From Intrasporangium calvum DSM 43043 (GTDB taxonomy: Bacteria; Actinomycetota; Actinomycetes; Actinomycetales; Dermatophilaceae), in NCBI RefSeq assembly GCF_000184685.1, contig NC_014830.1, positions 620,001-684,000 on the forward strand: a stretch of 64,000 nt of DNA. The letters run 5' to 3'. The notes beneath the pieces are model-generated. The model made no database searches. It was given only the letters and a program-made list of their open reading frames with translations, and had not been told where the DNA came from. The position numbers were made by a program, and so were the translations under genes. Below are positions 39,694 to 50,044 of this stretch, one piece after another; position 1 is the first letter of the stretch, and every line of letters begins with the position of its first letter.

Positions 39694-39699
39694 CAGGAT
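39694..39699 (+). promoter_or_regulatory. Leaderless -10 box of the DUF1028 gene
   Basis: CAGGAT with 6 nt to ATG 39706. Confidence 0.5.
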
Positions 39700-39705
39700 G
39701 TGCCC

Positions 39706-40560
39706 ATGACGTTCTCCATCGTGGCCCGTGAGGGCGAGGCCTACGGCGTCGCCGTGGCGAGCAAGTTCCTCGCCGTCGGCGCCGTCGTCCCGGGCGCCCG
39801 GGTCGGTGTCGGCGCGGTGGCCACCCAGTCGTGGGCGCGGGTCGCCTACATCCCGGAGCTGCTCGGACGGCTGGAGGCGGGCGAGCCGGCGGACTCGGCG
39901 CTCGACTCGGTGACGGCGATGGACCCGGGCGGCGCGACCAGGCAGGTCGGTGTCGTAGGCCGGGAGTCGGCGGCGACGGTCACGGGCGACGAGTGCACCC
40001 CGTGGTGCGGTGGTGTCGCCCGAGTCGGCGACGGGGACTCCGCGTACGCCATCCAGGGCAACATCCTCGTCGGCCCCGAGGTCGTCGCCGCGATGGAGCG
40101 CGCGTGGCTCGATTCGGCAGGGGTCACCCTGCCCCAGCGACTGCTCGCAGCCCTGGTCGCCGGTGACGCTGCCGGCGGGGACGCCCGCGGTCGCCAGAGC
40201 GCCGCGATCTACGTGGTCGAGCCCGGTGCGGGCTACGACCGGAGCGGCGTCGCCGCCGACCTTCGGGTCGACGACCATGCCGACCCGGTCACCGAGCTGC
40301 GGCGGCTGCTGGACGAGTGGGAGATGTACTTCGGGCGGCCTGAGGACGTCCGCCCGCTCGAGGGCGACCTGGCCGCCGAGGTGGGTCACCTGCTCGAACG
40401 GGTCGGGCGCAGCCCGGGTGAGCACGGGGTGGAGGCAGCGCTGGTGGCCTGGGCCGGCGAGGTGAACTACGAGTCGCGACTGGCGCCCGGAGGCATCGAC
40501 CGCCGCGTCCTGGAGGCACTTCGCGCCAGCGCGGCCGCCGGCCCCGCGGCTGACCGATGA
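39706..40560 (+). CDS. DUF1028 domain protein (Ntn-hydrolase-like)
   Basis: 284 residues. The start MTFSIVAREGEAYGVAVASKFLAVG, seen in two blocks, is the DUF1028 N-terminus; the family resembles Ntn hydrolases, in which a residue after the initiator Met can be the nucleophile (Thr2 or Ser4 here). A C-terminal peptidoglycan-binding-like helix bundle (DPVTELRRLLDEWEMYFGRPEDV) follows. Function unproven. It interrupts the usual hpt-ftsH pair and has its own leaderless promoter. Confidence 0.82.
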   Translation: MTFSIVAREGEAYGVAVASKFLAVGAVVPGARVGVGAVATQSWARVAYIPELLGRLEAGEPADSALDSVTAMDPGGATRQVGVVGRESAATVTGDECTPWCGGVARVGDGDSAYAIQGNILVGPEVVAAMERAWLDSAGVTLPQRLLAALVAGDAAGGDARGRQSAAIYVVEPGAGYDRSGVAADLRVDDHADPVTELRRLLDEWEMYFGRPEDVRPLEGDLAAEVGHLLERVGRSPGEHGVEAALVAWAGEVNYESRLAPGGIDRRVLEALRASAAAGPAADR

Positions 40561-40660
40561 CGCCGGTCGCCTCCGTCGACCTTCCGTCGGTCCGGGAGAG
40601 CCCGTCGGGACGCGCGGCAGGATCGGCGGTGGGCTGGTTGGTCGTGGCGGCCCGGGATGC

Positions 40661-40686
40661 GGAACACTGGGAGTTCGCCGAACGTT
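40661..40686 (+). promoter_or_regulatory. SigR/SigH-type promoter of ftsH
   Basis: GGAAC (40661-40665), 18 nt, GTT (40684-40686): the consensus for actinobacterial redox/heat ECF sigma factors. The segment also contains GAAC-N7-GTTC and GTTC-N3-GAAC inverted repeats. Confidence 0.5.
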
Positions 40687-40724
40687 GATCCCGTGCACAC
40701 CACGGTGCACTCACACTGACGAGC

Positions 40725-40757
40725 AGGAGGACCGGGGCCTTCGCGCCCCGCACGTAC
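40725..40757 (+). promoter_or_regulatory. ftsH translation start region with inserted hairpin
   Basis: AGGAGG at 40725-40730 is 27 nt from the ATG, too far for normal use. Between them CGGGGC (40733-40738) pairs with GCCCCG (40745-40750) around a 6-nt loop. Folding the hairpin leaves a 9-nt effective spacing. Confidence 0.55.
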
Positions 40758-42848
<2,091 letters not shown>

Positions 42849-42851
42849 TCG

Positions 42852-43424
42852 ATGGCGATCGACGTGGCGAGGGCTGAGGCCGCCGTCCGAGAGCTCCTCA
42901 TCGCCATCGGCGAGGACCCCGAGCGGGACGGGCTCGTCGACACCCCGGCCCGCGTCGCCCGCTCCTACGCAGAGATCTTTGCCGGCCTCGACATGGAGGC
43001 CGGCGACGTGCTGGACAAGACCTTCGAGATCGAGCACGACGAGCTCATCATCCTGCGCGACATCGAGCTCTACTCGACCTGCGAGCACCATCTGGTGCCC
43101 TTCCACGGCGTTGCCCACGTCGGCTACATCCCGGGCCGGGACGGCAGGGTCACCGGCCTCTCCAAGCTGGCTCGGCTCGTCGAGGTCTACGCCCGCCGAC
43201 CCCAGGTCCAGGAGCGCCTCACCAGCCAGATCGCCGACGCACTCGTCGAGCATCTCGGGGTCCAAGGGGTCATCGTCGTCATCCAGGCGGAACACCTGTG
43301 CATGTCGATGCGCGGCATCCGCAAGCCGGGCGCCTCCACCATCACGTCTGCGGTGCGTGGCCAGCTGCGCGACCCGGCCACCCGGGCCGAAGCCATGGCT
43401 CTCATGCTCGAGGGCAACAAGTGA
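42852..43424 (+). CDS. folE: GTP cyclohydrolase I
   Basis: First step of folate synthesis, GTP to dihydroneopterin triphosphate. 190 residues. Zinc ligands in [11 protein letters not shown] and HLCMSMRGI; the substrate loop GYIPG and SKLARLVE are typical. Follows ftsH by 3 bp and is co-transcribed with it and the rest of the fol genes. Confidence 0.96.
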   Translation: MAIDVARAEAAVRELLIAIGEDPERDGLVDTPARVARSYAEIFAGLDMEAGDVLDKTFEIEHDELIILRDIELYSTCEHHLVPFHGVAHVGYIPGRDGRVTGLSKLARLVEVYARRPQVQERLTSQIADALVEHLGVQGVIVVIQAEHLCMSMRGIRKPGASTITSAVRGQLRDPATRAEAMALMLEGNK

Positions 43425-43449
43425 CCCACCGGGCCGTCCCGACGACGGA

Positions 43450-44391
43450 ATGGCGGCCATGAGCGCCTCAGACGCCGCGGCGCTCGCGGCCGCCGCTCTC
43501 GTCGCCGAACGCGACCGCACGCTCGTCATGGGCGTGGTCAACGTGACGCCGGACTCGTTCTCCGACGGTGGCGTCTGGTTCGAGCCCGAGGCGGCGCTCG
43601 CGCACGGGCGCGAGGTGCTCGCTGCCGGGGCCGACATCGTCGACGTCGGCGGGGAGTCGACCCGGCCAGGCGCCGACCGGCCCTCGGTGGAGGAGGAGCT
43701 GCGCCGCGTGCTGCCCGTCATCCGCGACCTGGCCGAGCGCGGCGCGGTCGTGTCCATCGACACGATGCGGGCCGAGGTGGCCGCCGCGGCGCTCGACGCC
43801 GGGGCGGGAATCGTCAACGATGTCTCGGGCGGCCTCGCCGACCCCGAGATGGTTCCCCTCGTCGCTAGGGCCGGCGTCCCCTACATCGCGATGCACTGGC
43901 GCGGCCACAGCGCCGACATGCAGGCGCTCGCCGCCTACGACGACGTCGTGGCAGACGTGTGCCGGGAGCTCGGGTCGAGACGCGACGAGCTGCTCGAGGC
44001 CGGGGTCAACGAGGACCTGCTGGTGCTCGACCCGGGTCTCGGCTTCTCCAAGACGGCCGAGCACAACTGGGCCCTGATGGCCGCGTTGCCGGAGCTGCAC
44101 GAGCTCGGGCACCCCGTTCTCCTCGGGGCCTCGCGCAAGACGTTCCTGGGCCGGCTGCGTCAGTCGCCAGGCGAGCCGCCTCGTCCGCCCGCAGACCGCG
44201 ACCTCGAGACGACCGCGACCTCGGTGATGGCAGCCATGGCCGGCCTGTGGTGCGTCCGGGTCCACGACGTCGCGTCAACGGTGCGCGTGCTCTCGGTCGT
44301 CAGCGCCGCGCTGGCCCACCTGCCTTCGACCCCGGGCGGGGCCCAGGGGCAGGAGGGCGGCGACACCCTCGCTGAGGCGTTCCGTGACTGA
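43450..44391 (+). CDS. folP: Dihydropteroate synthase
   Basis: Condenses p-aminobenzoate with the pterin pyrophosphate; the sulfonamide target. 313 residues from ATG 43450 (ATG 43459 also possible). The pterin-binding motifs MGVVNVTPDSFSDGG, VGGESTRPGA, VSIDTMRAEV, NDVSGG, DPGLGFSKT and LGASRKTFLG are complete. A glutamine/glycine-rich C-tail overlaps the next gene by 8 bp. Confidence 0.95.
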   Translation: MAAMSASDAAALAAAALVAERDRTLVMGVVNVTPDSFSDGGVWFEPEAALAHGREVLAAGADIVDVGGESTRPGADRPSVEEELRRVLPVIRDLAERGAVVSIDTMRAEVAAAALDAGAGIVNDVSGGLADPEMVPLVARAGVPYIAMHWRGHSADMQALAAYDDVVADVCRELGSRRDELLEAGVNEDLLVLDPGLGFSKTAEHNWALMAALPELHELGHPVLLGASRKTFLGRLRQSPGEPPRPPADRDLETTATSVMAAMAGLWCVRVHDVASTVRVLSVVSAALAHLPSTPGGAQGQEGGDTLAEAFRD

Positions 44392-45271
44392 CGAGATCGT
44401 CCTCAGGGGGGTGACCGCCCGCGGCCACCACGGGGTCCTGGACGCGGAGAAGCGGGACGGTCAGACCTTCGTCGTCGACGTCCACCTGTCGCTCGACCTG
44501 TCCCGGGCCGGGCAGACCGACGACCTGTCCGCCACCGTCAACTATGCCGAGGTGGCGTCGCTCATCGTGGCCCGCATCACGGGGCCCTCGTTCGACCTGG
44601 TCGAACGGTTGGCCGAGGTCATCGCCGACGACGTGCTCGACTTCGGGCTCGTCGACTCGGTCGAGGTCGTGGTCCACAAGCCGGAGGCACCCGTGGGTCA
44701 CCCCTTCACGGACGTCGAGGTGCGGGTTCGCCGCAGCCGAGGCCCACGTGCGGTCATCGCGCTGGGTTCGAACCTCGGCGACCGGGGTCGCACGCTGTCG
44801 CTCGCGGTCGACGCACTGCGTTCGCTGCCGGGTTTCACCGTGACCTCCGTGTCGCCCATCGTCGAGTCCGAGCCCGTGGGGGGACCGGACCAGCCGCCCT
44901 ACCTGAACGCCGTCGTCGTGGGACGGACGACCCTGGTGGCCGCCGACCTGCTCGACGCGCTCCACCGCATCGAGGCCGCCCACGGCCGGACGCGCGACGT
45001 GAGATGGGACGCCCGCACCCTGGACCTCGACCTCATCCAGGTCGGCACTCCGGGATCGGCGGAGGAGGTGGTGAGCGACGACGAAACCCTCACCCTCCCG
45101 CACCCTCGCGCCGGAGAGCGTGCCTTCGTGCTCGTGCCCTGGGCTGCTGCGGACCCTGATGCGCGTCTCCGGCTCGGCTCCGCGGACCAGGAGATCCGTC
45201 CCGTCCGGCAGATCCTCGGCGGTCTGGACCAGTCGGGCGTCCGCCCGGGCCCCGAGTGGGGCCAGTCGTGA
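44384..45271 (+). CDS. folBK: Dihydroneopterin aldolase-HPPK fusion
   Basis: 295-residue bifunctional enzyme. Residues 1-118 are FolB (GVTARGHHGVLDAEKRDGQ; NYAEVASL; the catalytic Lys near VVHKPEAPV). Residues ~122-285 are FolK (VIALGSNLGDRGRTL; GPDQPPYLNAVV; RWDARTLDLDLI; LPHPRAGERAFVL). The two steps are consecutive in the pathway, so fusion channels the pterin. GTG start within the folP stop region; the gene after it starts inside its own stop (GTGA). Confidence 0.95.
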   Translation: MTDEIVLRGVTARGHHGVLDAEKRDGQTFVVDVHLSLDLSRAGQTDDLSATVNYAEVASLIVARITGPSFDLVERLAEVIADDVLDFGLVDSVEVVVHKPEAPVGHPFTDVEVRVRRSRGPRAVIALGSNLGDRGRTLSLAVDALRSLPGFTVTSVSPIVESEPVGGPDQPPYLNAVVVGRTTLVAADLLDALHRIEAAHGRTRDVRWDARTLDLDLIQVGTPGSAEEVVSDDETLTLPHPRAGERAFVLVPWAAADPDARLRLGSADQEIRPVRQILGGLDQSGVRPGPEWGQS

Positions 45272-45771
45272 AGCGACACCCGGGCATCCGAGTCACCACC
45301 CTGGTTCTCACCGGGCTCGCGGTCCTCGTCCTGGCGTGGCTCGTCATGCGCTGGGTCGAGGCGTCGAGGGGCACCATCCCGCATCCGGGCTGGGTGGGCG
45401 CCGCCGCGATACTGTTCCTCGGGGGAGGTGTCCTCGTTGCCGGTTGGCAGGTGCGCACCTTTCGTGACGGGGCTCCCTCGCCCTCGATGACTGCCCTCCG
45501 CGCCGCGCGCACGCTGGTGCTCGGTCAGGCGGCCGCCCTGACGGGGGCCGCCCTGACGGGCTGGTACGCCGCGATCGTGCTGGTGCTGCTGCCCGACGCC
45601 GACGTCGAGTCGCAGCGGGGCCGCATCTGGCCGTTCGCCCTGCATGTCGTGGTGGCCCTGGCCCTGGCGATCGCCGGCATGGTGGTACAGCGGTGGTGCC
45701 GGGTGCGCCCGCGGGACGAGGGGGACGACGACGAGCTGCGCCACCTGAACGGCCACGCCGAGGACCGTTGA
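45268..45771 (+). CDS. DUF3180 membrane protein
   Basis: 167 residues with four predicted membrane helices (starts at about 11, 44, 78 and 118), linked by short polar loops. A conserved partner of folK in actinobacteria; function unknown. Overlaps on both sides (4-bp and 1-bp) put it in the folate transcript. Confidence 0.82.
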   Translation: MKRHPGIRVTTLVLTGLAVLVLAWLVMRWVEASRGTIPHPGWVGAAAILFLGGGVLVAGWQVRTFRDGAPSPSMTALRAARTLVLGQAAALTGAALTGWYAAIVLVLLPDADVESQRGRIWPFALHVVVALALAIAGMVVQRWCRVRPRDEGDDDELRHLNGHAEDR

Positions 45772-46826
45772 TGCAACGATCGGAGATCTTCGGGGGTCTC
45801 CATGTCATGGCGCTCCCGACGCGCGGCCGCGGGCTGCGAACTCTCGTGCTGGTTCTCCTGGTCCCGCTCGGCCTGACACTCGGCGGTTGCGGCGAGGTGG
45901 TCCGTCCCCTCCCCGGCTCGACCGGCGCGACGGCTCCCCGATCGGGGGAAGCGTCCGACGGGCGGCAACCGCTGACCGGTGCCCCGAGCGACCTGCCGGC
46001 CGGGTCGACCACTGCTCCGTCGGAGCCGGCCCCCGAGTCCTTCGTCGAGAGGGCGAAAGCGGTGGCGGCCGCGGTCCGGAAGGCGGGCCTCCCCGAGCAG
46101 CCGGCCGGGCCGACCCTGCTGGGGCCCTGGGCGGTCGACCTGTCCTTCGAGACGGACGCCCAGAAGGTCGCCTGGTCCGCAGGACGGGTCACGCTCGGGG
46201 CCCGCATCCCGAAGGACGAGATCGGCGTCTCGTCGATGAGGCTCCCGGACGGCACGGAGCGACCGGTCGACGTGCTCTCGCCGCGGGACGCGATGACCCG
46301 CGCGCTCGAGGGCGCCGAAGGTGACTGCAGTGGCATCCCTCCGAGCGAATGTCAGCTCACGCTGACGGGCGCCACCCTGACGACGGCCCGCGTCCCGACC
46401 ACGGCGGGCGAGGCCACCGTTCCCGCGTGGTCGTTCACGGCCACGGGGCTCGCCCGACCGCTGGTCGTCGTCGCCACCGCACAAGGGGTCCTCGAGCCGC
46501 CGCAACCGTCGGCCACCCCGCCCGCGCTGCCCCCGGCGTCGCCGGGGCTGAGCTCCGCCGACGCCCTCGCGGACATCTCCGGCGAGACCATCACCGTCCA
46601 GCTCGGCCACGGTGCCTGCGACCGTGACCTCGCCGGCCACGCGGTCGAGTTCCCCGACCTCGTGGTCGTCGGAGGCACGTTCACCCCGCCCGACCCGGGC
46701 ACCATGTGCACGATGCAGTATCTCCTCACCCCGACCGTCCTGCACCTGGCCAAGCCACTGGGCGACCGGTTGGTCATCGACATCGCGTCCGGGTCGCCGC
46801 GATACCTCGGCGTCCCCGCCTCCTGA
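45771..46826 (+). CDS. Predicted lipoprotein, unknown function
   Basis: 351 residues. Signal peptide with lipobox LTLGGC, then a Ser/Thr/Pro linker and two similar globular halves (LGPWAVDLSFETDAQ and later GETITVQLGHGACDRD). The two cysteines CSGIPPSEC (and CDRD..MC) suggest disulfides. I do not recognise a family. Last gene of the folate operon by its 1-bp overlap; a second in-frame ATG at 45807 is nearer the signal peptide. Confidence 0.7.
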   Translation: MQRSEIFGGLHVMALPTRGRGLRTLVLVLLVPLGLTLGGCGEVVRPLPGSTGATAPRSGEASDGRQPLTGAPSDLPAGSTTAPSEPAPESFVERAKAVAAAVRKAGLPEQPAGPTLLGPWAVDLSFETDAQKVAWSAGRVTLGARIPKDEIGVSSMRLPDGTERPVDVLSPRDAMTRALEGAEGDCSGIPPSECQLTLTGATLTTARVPTTAGEATVPAWSFTATGLARPLVVVATAQGVLEPPQPSATPPALPPASPGLSSADALADISGETITVQLGHGACDRDLAGHAVEFPDLVVVGGTFTPPDPGTMCTMQYLLTPTVLHLAKPLGDRLVIDIASGSPRYLGVPAS

Positions 46827-46868
46827 GCGGCCCGCCTGCTCACCGACCCCGGGGTCGGAAGCGCGCGG

Positions 46869-47183
46869 CTACTGCGTCGTCACCGCACCTTGGGCCGTGG
46901 TCGGGGCCCCGGTCGTCCGCGCGGTCGGGCGGGTCGTCGTCTCCGTCGTCCCGCTCCTGACGTCGGCCGTCCTCGAGACCGGGGCCGACGACAGGGTGGA
47001 CGTCGCCGGTGACGCCCCGGGCGGGCCCGTGACGACCGAGGTGGTCCGGTTCGGTCGCGGCGGGGGGATCGTGTCGACGAGGTCCTCGTCCGAGCACGCC
47101 GAGGTGCTCCACACCAGAGCCACGACGATCCCCACGGTGCCGGCGCGGACCGCTCGGACGCGCCCGAGCCAGCCCAGCGGCAT
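46869..47183 (-). CDS. Small Thr/Pro-rich lipoprotein
   Basis: 104 residues: a charged start (GRVRAVR), hydrophobic core (GTVGIVVALVW) and lipobox-like TSAC, then a Thr/Pro/Ala-rich tail with no fold. The ATG is inside a copy of the dispersed repeat (its ATGCCGCTGGGC encodes MPLG), and no other start precedes the charged region. Lies 8 bp after the orphan NuoD stop, in the same operon. Convergent with the larger lipoprotein gene. Confidence 0.55.
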   Translation of the reverse strand: MPLGWLGRVRAVRAGTVGIVVALVWSTSACSDEDLVDTIPPPRPNRTTSVVTGPPGASPATSTLSSAPVSRTADVRSGTTETTTRPTARTTGAPTTAQGAVTTQ

Positions 47184-47186
47184 ACG
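47171..47186 (-). repeat. Dispersed repeat, copy 15
   Basis: AGCCCAGCGGCATACG; on the minus strand it contains the start codon of the small lipoprotein. Confidence 0.85.
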
Positions 47187-47191
47187 GAGAA

Positions 47192-48382
47192 TCACTTGTC
47201 GACGTCGCCGACCACGAAGAACATCGAGCCGAGGATCGAGACCATGTCCGAGATGAGCTGGCCGGGGAGCATCTCGGTGAGCACGGCGACGTTGTTGAAG
47301 GACGCGGAGCGCAGCTTGAGCCGCCACGGAGTCTTGTCGCCGCGGGAGACGAGGAAGTACCCGTTGAACCCGAGCGGGTTCTCGGTCGCGCAGTAGATCT
47401 CGCCCTCCGGAACCTTGAGGACCTTGGGCAGCTTCACATTGATGGGGCCAGGCTGCAGCTGGATGAGCCGGTCGAGGCAGGCCTCGGCGATGTCGAGGCT
47501 GACCCGGGTCTGCTCGAGGAGCACCTCGAGGCGGGCCAGCGAGTCACCGGACTCACGGGTGACGACGCGACCCGGTCCGTTGGGCCCGAACAGCTCGCCG
47601 TAGGCGAGGTACGGAGTGTCGCGGCGCAGGTCCACGTCGATCCCGCTGGCGCGGGCGATCGGGCCGGACACCCCGTACGCGAGGGCGGTCTCTCGCGGCA
47701 GGACACCCACTCCCTTGGTCCGGGCCTCGAGGATCTCGTTGCCCACCAGGAGGTGCTCGAGCGAGGGGAGGCGCTTGCGGACGTTGACGATCGCCTTGTC
47801 GACCCGACCGAGCCACCCGGCCGGAAGATCCTCCTTGAGCCCGCCCACCCGGTTGAACATGTAGTGCATCCGACCGCCGGAGATCTCCTCGAGGACGGAC
47901 TGGAGCTCCTCGCGTTCCCGGAAGGCGTAGAAGACCGGGGTGATGGCTCCGAGCTCGAGGGGATAGCTGCCGAGGAACATCAGGTGGCTGAGGACCCGGT
48001 TCAGCTCCGCGAGGGCGGTGCGCACCCACACGGCCCGCTCAGGGACCTCCATGCCGAGCATCTGCTCGACGCCGAGCACCACCCCGAGCTCGTTGGAGAA
48101 GGCGCTCAGCCAGTCGTGCCGGTTGGCCAGGACGACGATCTGGCGGTAGTCGCGCACCTCGAAGAGCTTCTCGGCACCCCGGTGCATGTAGCCGATGATC
48201 GGCTCCGCCGTGACGATCCGCTCACCGTCGACGACGATCCGCAGCCGGAGGACGCCGTGGGTGGCGGGGTGCTGCGGTCCGATGTTGAGGACCATGTCCG
48301 CCGTCGCCAGACCTCCGGCACCCACCCCGACGGTGAGGGCGCGTGGACGCGAGGAACGGTGCGACACGGTCGTCTCGGTCAT
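47192..48382 (-). CDS. Orphan NuoD-like protein (complex I 49-kDa family)
   Basis: 396 residues, full length for NuoD, but outside any nuo operon. The N-terminal [13 protein letters not shown] and HRGAEKL motifs are kept (Arg68), as are the DLPAGW and C-terminal [18 protein letters not shown] segments. Where the quinone-contacting tyrosine sits in the true subunit (DRLDY in bovine), this protein has NRHDW (Trp91). A second NuoD is known in other actinobacteria. Leaderless-type start at ATG 48382. Probably not a quinone reductase by itself; role unknown. Confidence 0.88.
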   Translation of the reverse strand: MTETTVSHRSSRPRALTVGVGAGGLATADMVLNIGPQHPATHGVLRLRIVVDGERIVTAEPIIGYMHRGAEKLFEVRDYRQIVVLANRHDWLSAFSNELGVVLGVEQMLGMEVPERAVWVRTALAELNRVLSHLMFLGSYPLELGAITPVFYAFREREELQSVLEEISGGRMHYMFNRVGGLKEDLPAGWLGRVDKAIVNVRKRLPSLEHLLVGNEILEARTKGVGVLPRETALAYGVSGPIARASGIDVDLRRDTPYLAYGELFGPNGPGRVVTRESGDSLARLEVLLEQTRVSLDIAEACLDRLIQLQPGPINVKLPKVLKVPEGEIYCATENPLGFNGYFLVSRGDKTPWRLKLRSASFNNVAVLTEMLPGQLISDMVSILGSMFFVVGDVDK

Positions 48383-48388
48383 GGGTCG

Positions 48389-48394
48389 AGTATG
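48389..48394 (-). promoter_or_regulatory. Leaderless -10 box of the orphan nuoD
   Basis: CATACT, 6 nt before ATG 48382, on the minus strand. Confidence 0.5.
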
Positions 48395-48436
48395 CCGTGT
48401 CCCCACTCGGTCGGTGCGACCGGTGTTGGCCGAGTC

Positions 48437-49030
48437 TCAGTGATCCTCGTCGCCCGTTCCACCGAGCTCGTCAGACGGCCTGCGTCGGAGCCTGACCGTC
48501 ATGAAGGCGATGAGGCCGAGCGCGACGACGGTGCCGGCAGCGGTGAGGAGCACCGGCACGAGCTGTGAGTCCTTGGCGGCCTCGTCGTCGGGTTCGGCTG
48601 GGGCGGCGACGAGGGCCGTGGGGCCAGCGGTCGCCGTCGACCCGTCGAGCCCCTTCAGGGCGAAGAACTGGTAGGACCCGGTGAGGGGATGTCCGTCCTC
48701 CGAGGTCACCCGGTAGGCCACGGTGTACCCGCCCGCGGCCGCCGCGGACGAGAGCGCCTGACGAACCTCGCGTCCCTCGACCACGGCTGCTCCCTCCGCC
48801 ACGTTGCCGGACGGACCCGTGACGATCACCTGGAGGCCGATCTCGAGGGGCTCCTGGCTGAACACCAGCACCACCTCGGCCGGGAGCTGCTCCACGGAGG
48901 TTCCGTCCGCCGGCGTCGTCTTCTCGAGGACGTCGTGGGCGCTCGCCGTCCTCGGAGTCATCACGACGATGGCTCCGATGCTCCCGAGGACGGAGCCGAG
49001 AGCAAGGAGCAGGAGGACGAGCCGACGCAT
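48437..49030 (-). CDS. CopC-domain protein
   Basis: 197 residues: signal peptide ending in TASA, then mature AHDVLEKTTPADGTSVEQLP with the N-terminal His of copper-binding CopC, a second ligand region EDGHPLTGSYQFFA, then a Pro/Ala linker and one C-terminal membrane helix with an RLRRR stop. Extracytoplasmic, probably binds Cu(II). No CopD partner is adjacent. The ATG at 49030 has TACCCT 6 nt upstream, overlapping the end of the methyltransferase gene. Confidence 0.85.
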   Translation of the reverse strand: MRRLVLLLLALGSVLGSIGAIVVMTPRTASAHDVLEKTTPADGTSVEQLPAEVVLVFSQEPLEIGLQVIVTGPSGNVAEGAAVVEGREVRQALSSAAAAGGYTVAYRVTSEDGHPLTGSYQFFALKGLDGSTATAGPTALVAAPAEPDDEAAKDSQLVPVLLTAAGTVVALGLIAFMTVRLRRRPSDELGGTGDEDH

Positions 49031-49034
49031 GGGG

Positions 49035-50012
49035 TCAGGGTACGTCGGGGGTGCCCACGCGCTTCATCGCCCACCAGAAGTCACCGAACCCCCCGACCCG
49101 GATGAGCTCTGCCTCGGCCGACGCCCGTTCGAGGGCGCGAAGGTAGGCCATCGGGTCCCGCTGGGCCAAGGCGTGCTCCGGCGTGGCTCCGCGCACGCCG
49201 AGCGACCGCAGCACGTCCCGTTGGGTGGCTAGCAGGTCGGCAGCCAGGCTGTCCATGGCGACGTGGGCCGTGATGTCGCAGCTCCCGTCCGGGACCGGCT
49301 CCGTCTGGGTGCCGGACCGGTAGGCCGTGAGGGTTCCCTGCGATGGCCGGCCGCCGACGAGGTGCCCGTAGTCGATGGCAACGACGAGGCCGCGCTCGAC
49401 GCGGCGGACCAGGTCGGCCCACGCCGTGTCCCGTGCCCTGCCGACCTCCACGCGGTCACCCGGACTCGCGTCCGGCCAGTGCGCCTCCACCCACGCCGCG
49501 TCCAGCGGCTCCAGTGGGCCGCCCAGCCGCTCGGCGCCCGTGTCCGGGGCGACGAGGACCTCACGCAGGTGACCTTCCTGGTCCATCTCGGCGATGACGC
49601 ACGGGACGACGTCGAGCCACTCGTGCCCGATCACGAGAGCATCGTCGAGTCGGTCCAGGTCCTCCGGAAGCGCTGCGCCCCCGGGCGACTCGACCCAGCT
49701 GATCCGCGCGTCCAGGCCCTCGGGCCGCGGGACCACGTCGACGGCGACGACGCTCGTCCGCGGGTCCACGGCGCCGACCAGGTGCGACGCGAGCTCACCG
49801 CGGCCGGCCCCGACGTCGACGACCACAGCCGGCGGCGACTCACCCCGTTCCCGGTGCCACAGGCGCAGCAGCGCTCGCGCGAGGACGGCGCCCGGCACGC
49901 CGTGGGTCGCCGTGGTGAAGTGGGCTGACGGCCCGCCGCGCGTGACATAGAACCCCAGGTCGGGGGCGTACAGCGCTGCCTGCCACGCCTGGTGCCAGGG
50001 AACGGGATCCAC
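49035..50012 (-). CDS. SAM-dependent methyltransferase, MidA/NDUFAF7 family
   Basis: 325 residues. N-terminal YAPDLGFYVTRG and the SAM site VVVDVGAGRGELASHL, with the later IGHEWLDVVPC and IDYGHL blocks, match the DUF185/MidA family. The mitochondrial homologue dimethylates an arginine in NDUFS2, the NuoD orthologue. The orphan NuoD two genes downstream keeps that arginine, so an enzyme-substrate pair is plausible. The GTG start is at 50012 with TAGAGT 8 nt upstream. Confidence 0.85.
   Translation of the reverse strand: MDPVPWHQAWQAALYAPDLGFYVTRGGPSAHFTTATHGVPGAVLARALLRLWHRERGESPPAVVVDVGAGRGELASHLVGAVDPRTSVVAVDVVPRPEGLDARISWVESPGGAALPEDLDRLDDALVIGHEWLDVVPCVIAEMDQEGHLREVLVAPDTGAERLGGPLEPLDAAWVEAHWPDASPGDRVEVGRARDTAWADLVRRVERGLVVAIDYGHLVGGRPSQGTLTAYRSGTQTEPVPDGSCDITAHVAMDSLAADLLATQRDVLRSLGVRGATPEHALAQRDPMAYLRALERASAEAELIRVGGFGDFWWAMKRVGTPDVP
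49037..49042 (-). promoter_or_regulatory. Leaderless -10 box of the CopC gene
   Basis: TACCCT, 6 nt before ATG 49030, within the 3' end of the upstream gene. Confidence 0.45.
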
Positions 50013-50020
50013 GCTCAGGG

Positions 50021-50037
50021 ACTCTAGGCGATACCGT
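50021..50037. promoter_or_regulatory. Divergent leaderless -10 boxes, methyltransferase and DUF2520 genes
   Basis: Minus strand: TAGAGT (50021-50026), 8 nt to GTG 50012. Plus strand: TACCGT (50032-50037), 7 nt to GTG 50045. The boxes are 5 bp apart, so the two promoters must exclude each other. Confidence 0.5.
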
Positions 50038-50044
50038 GCCGTGG

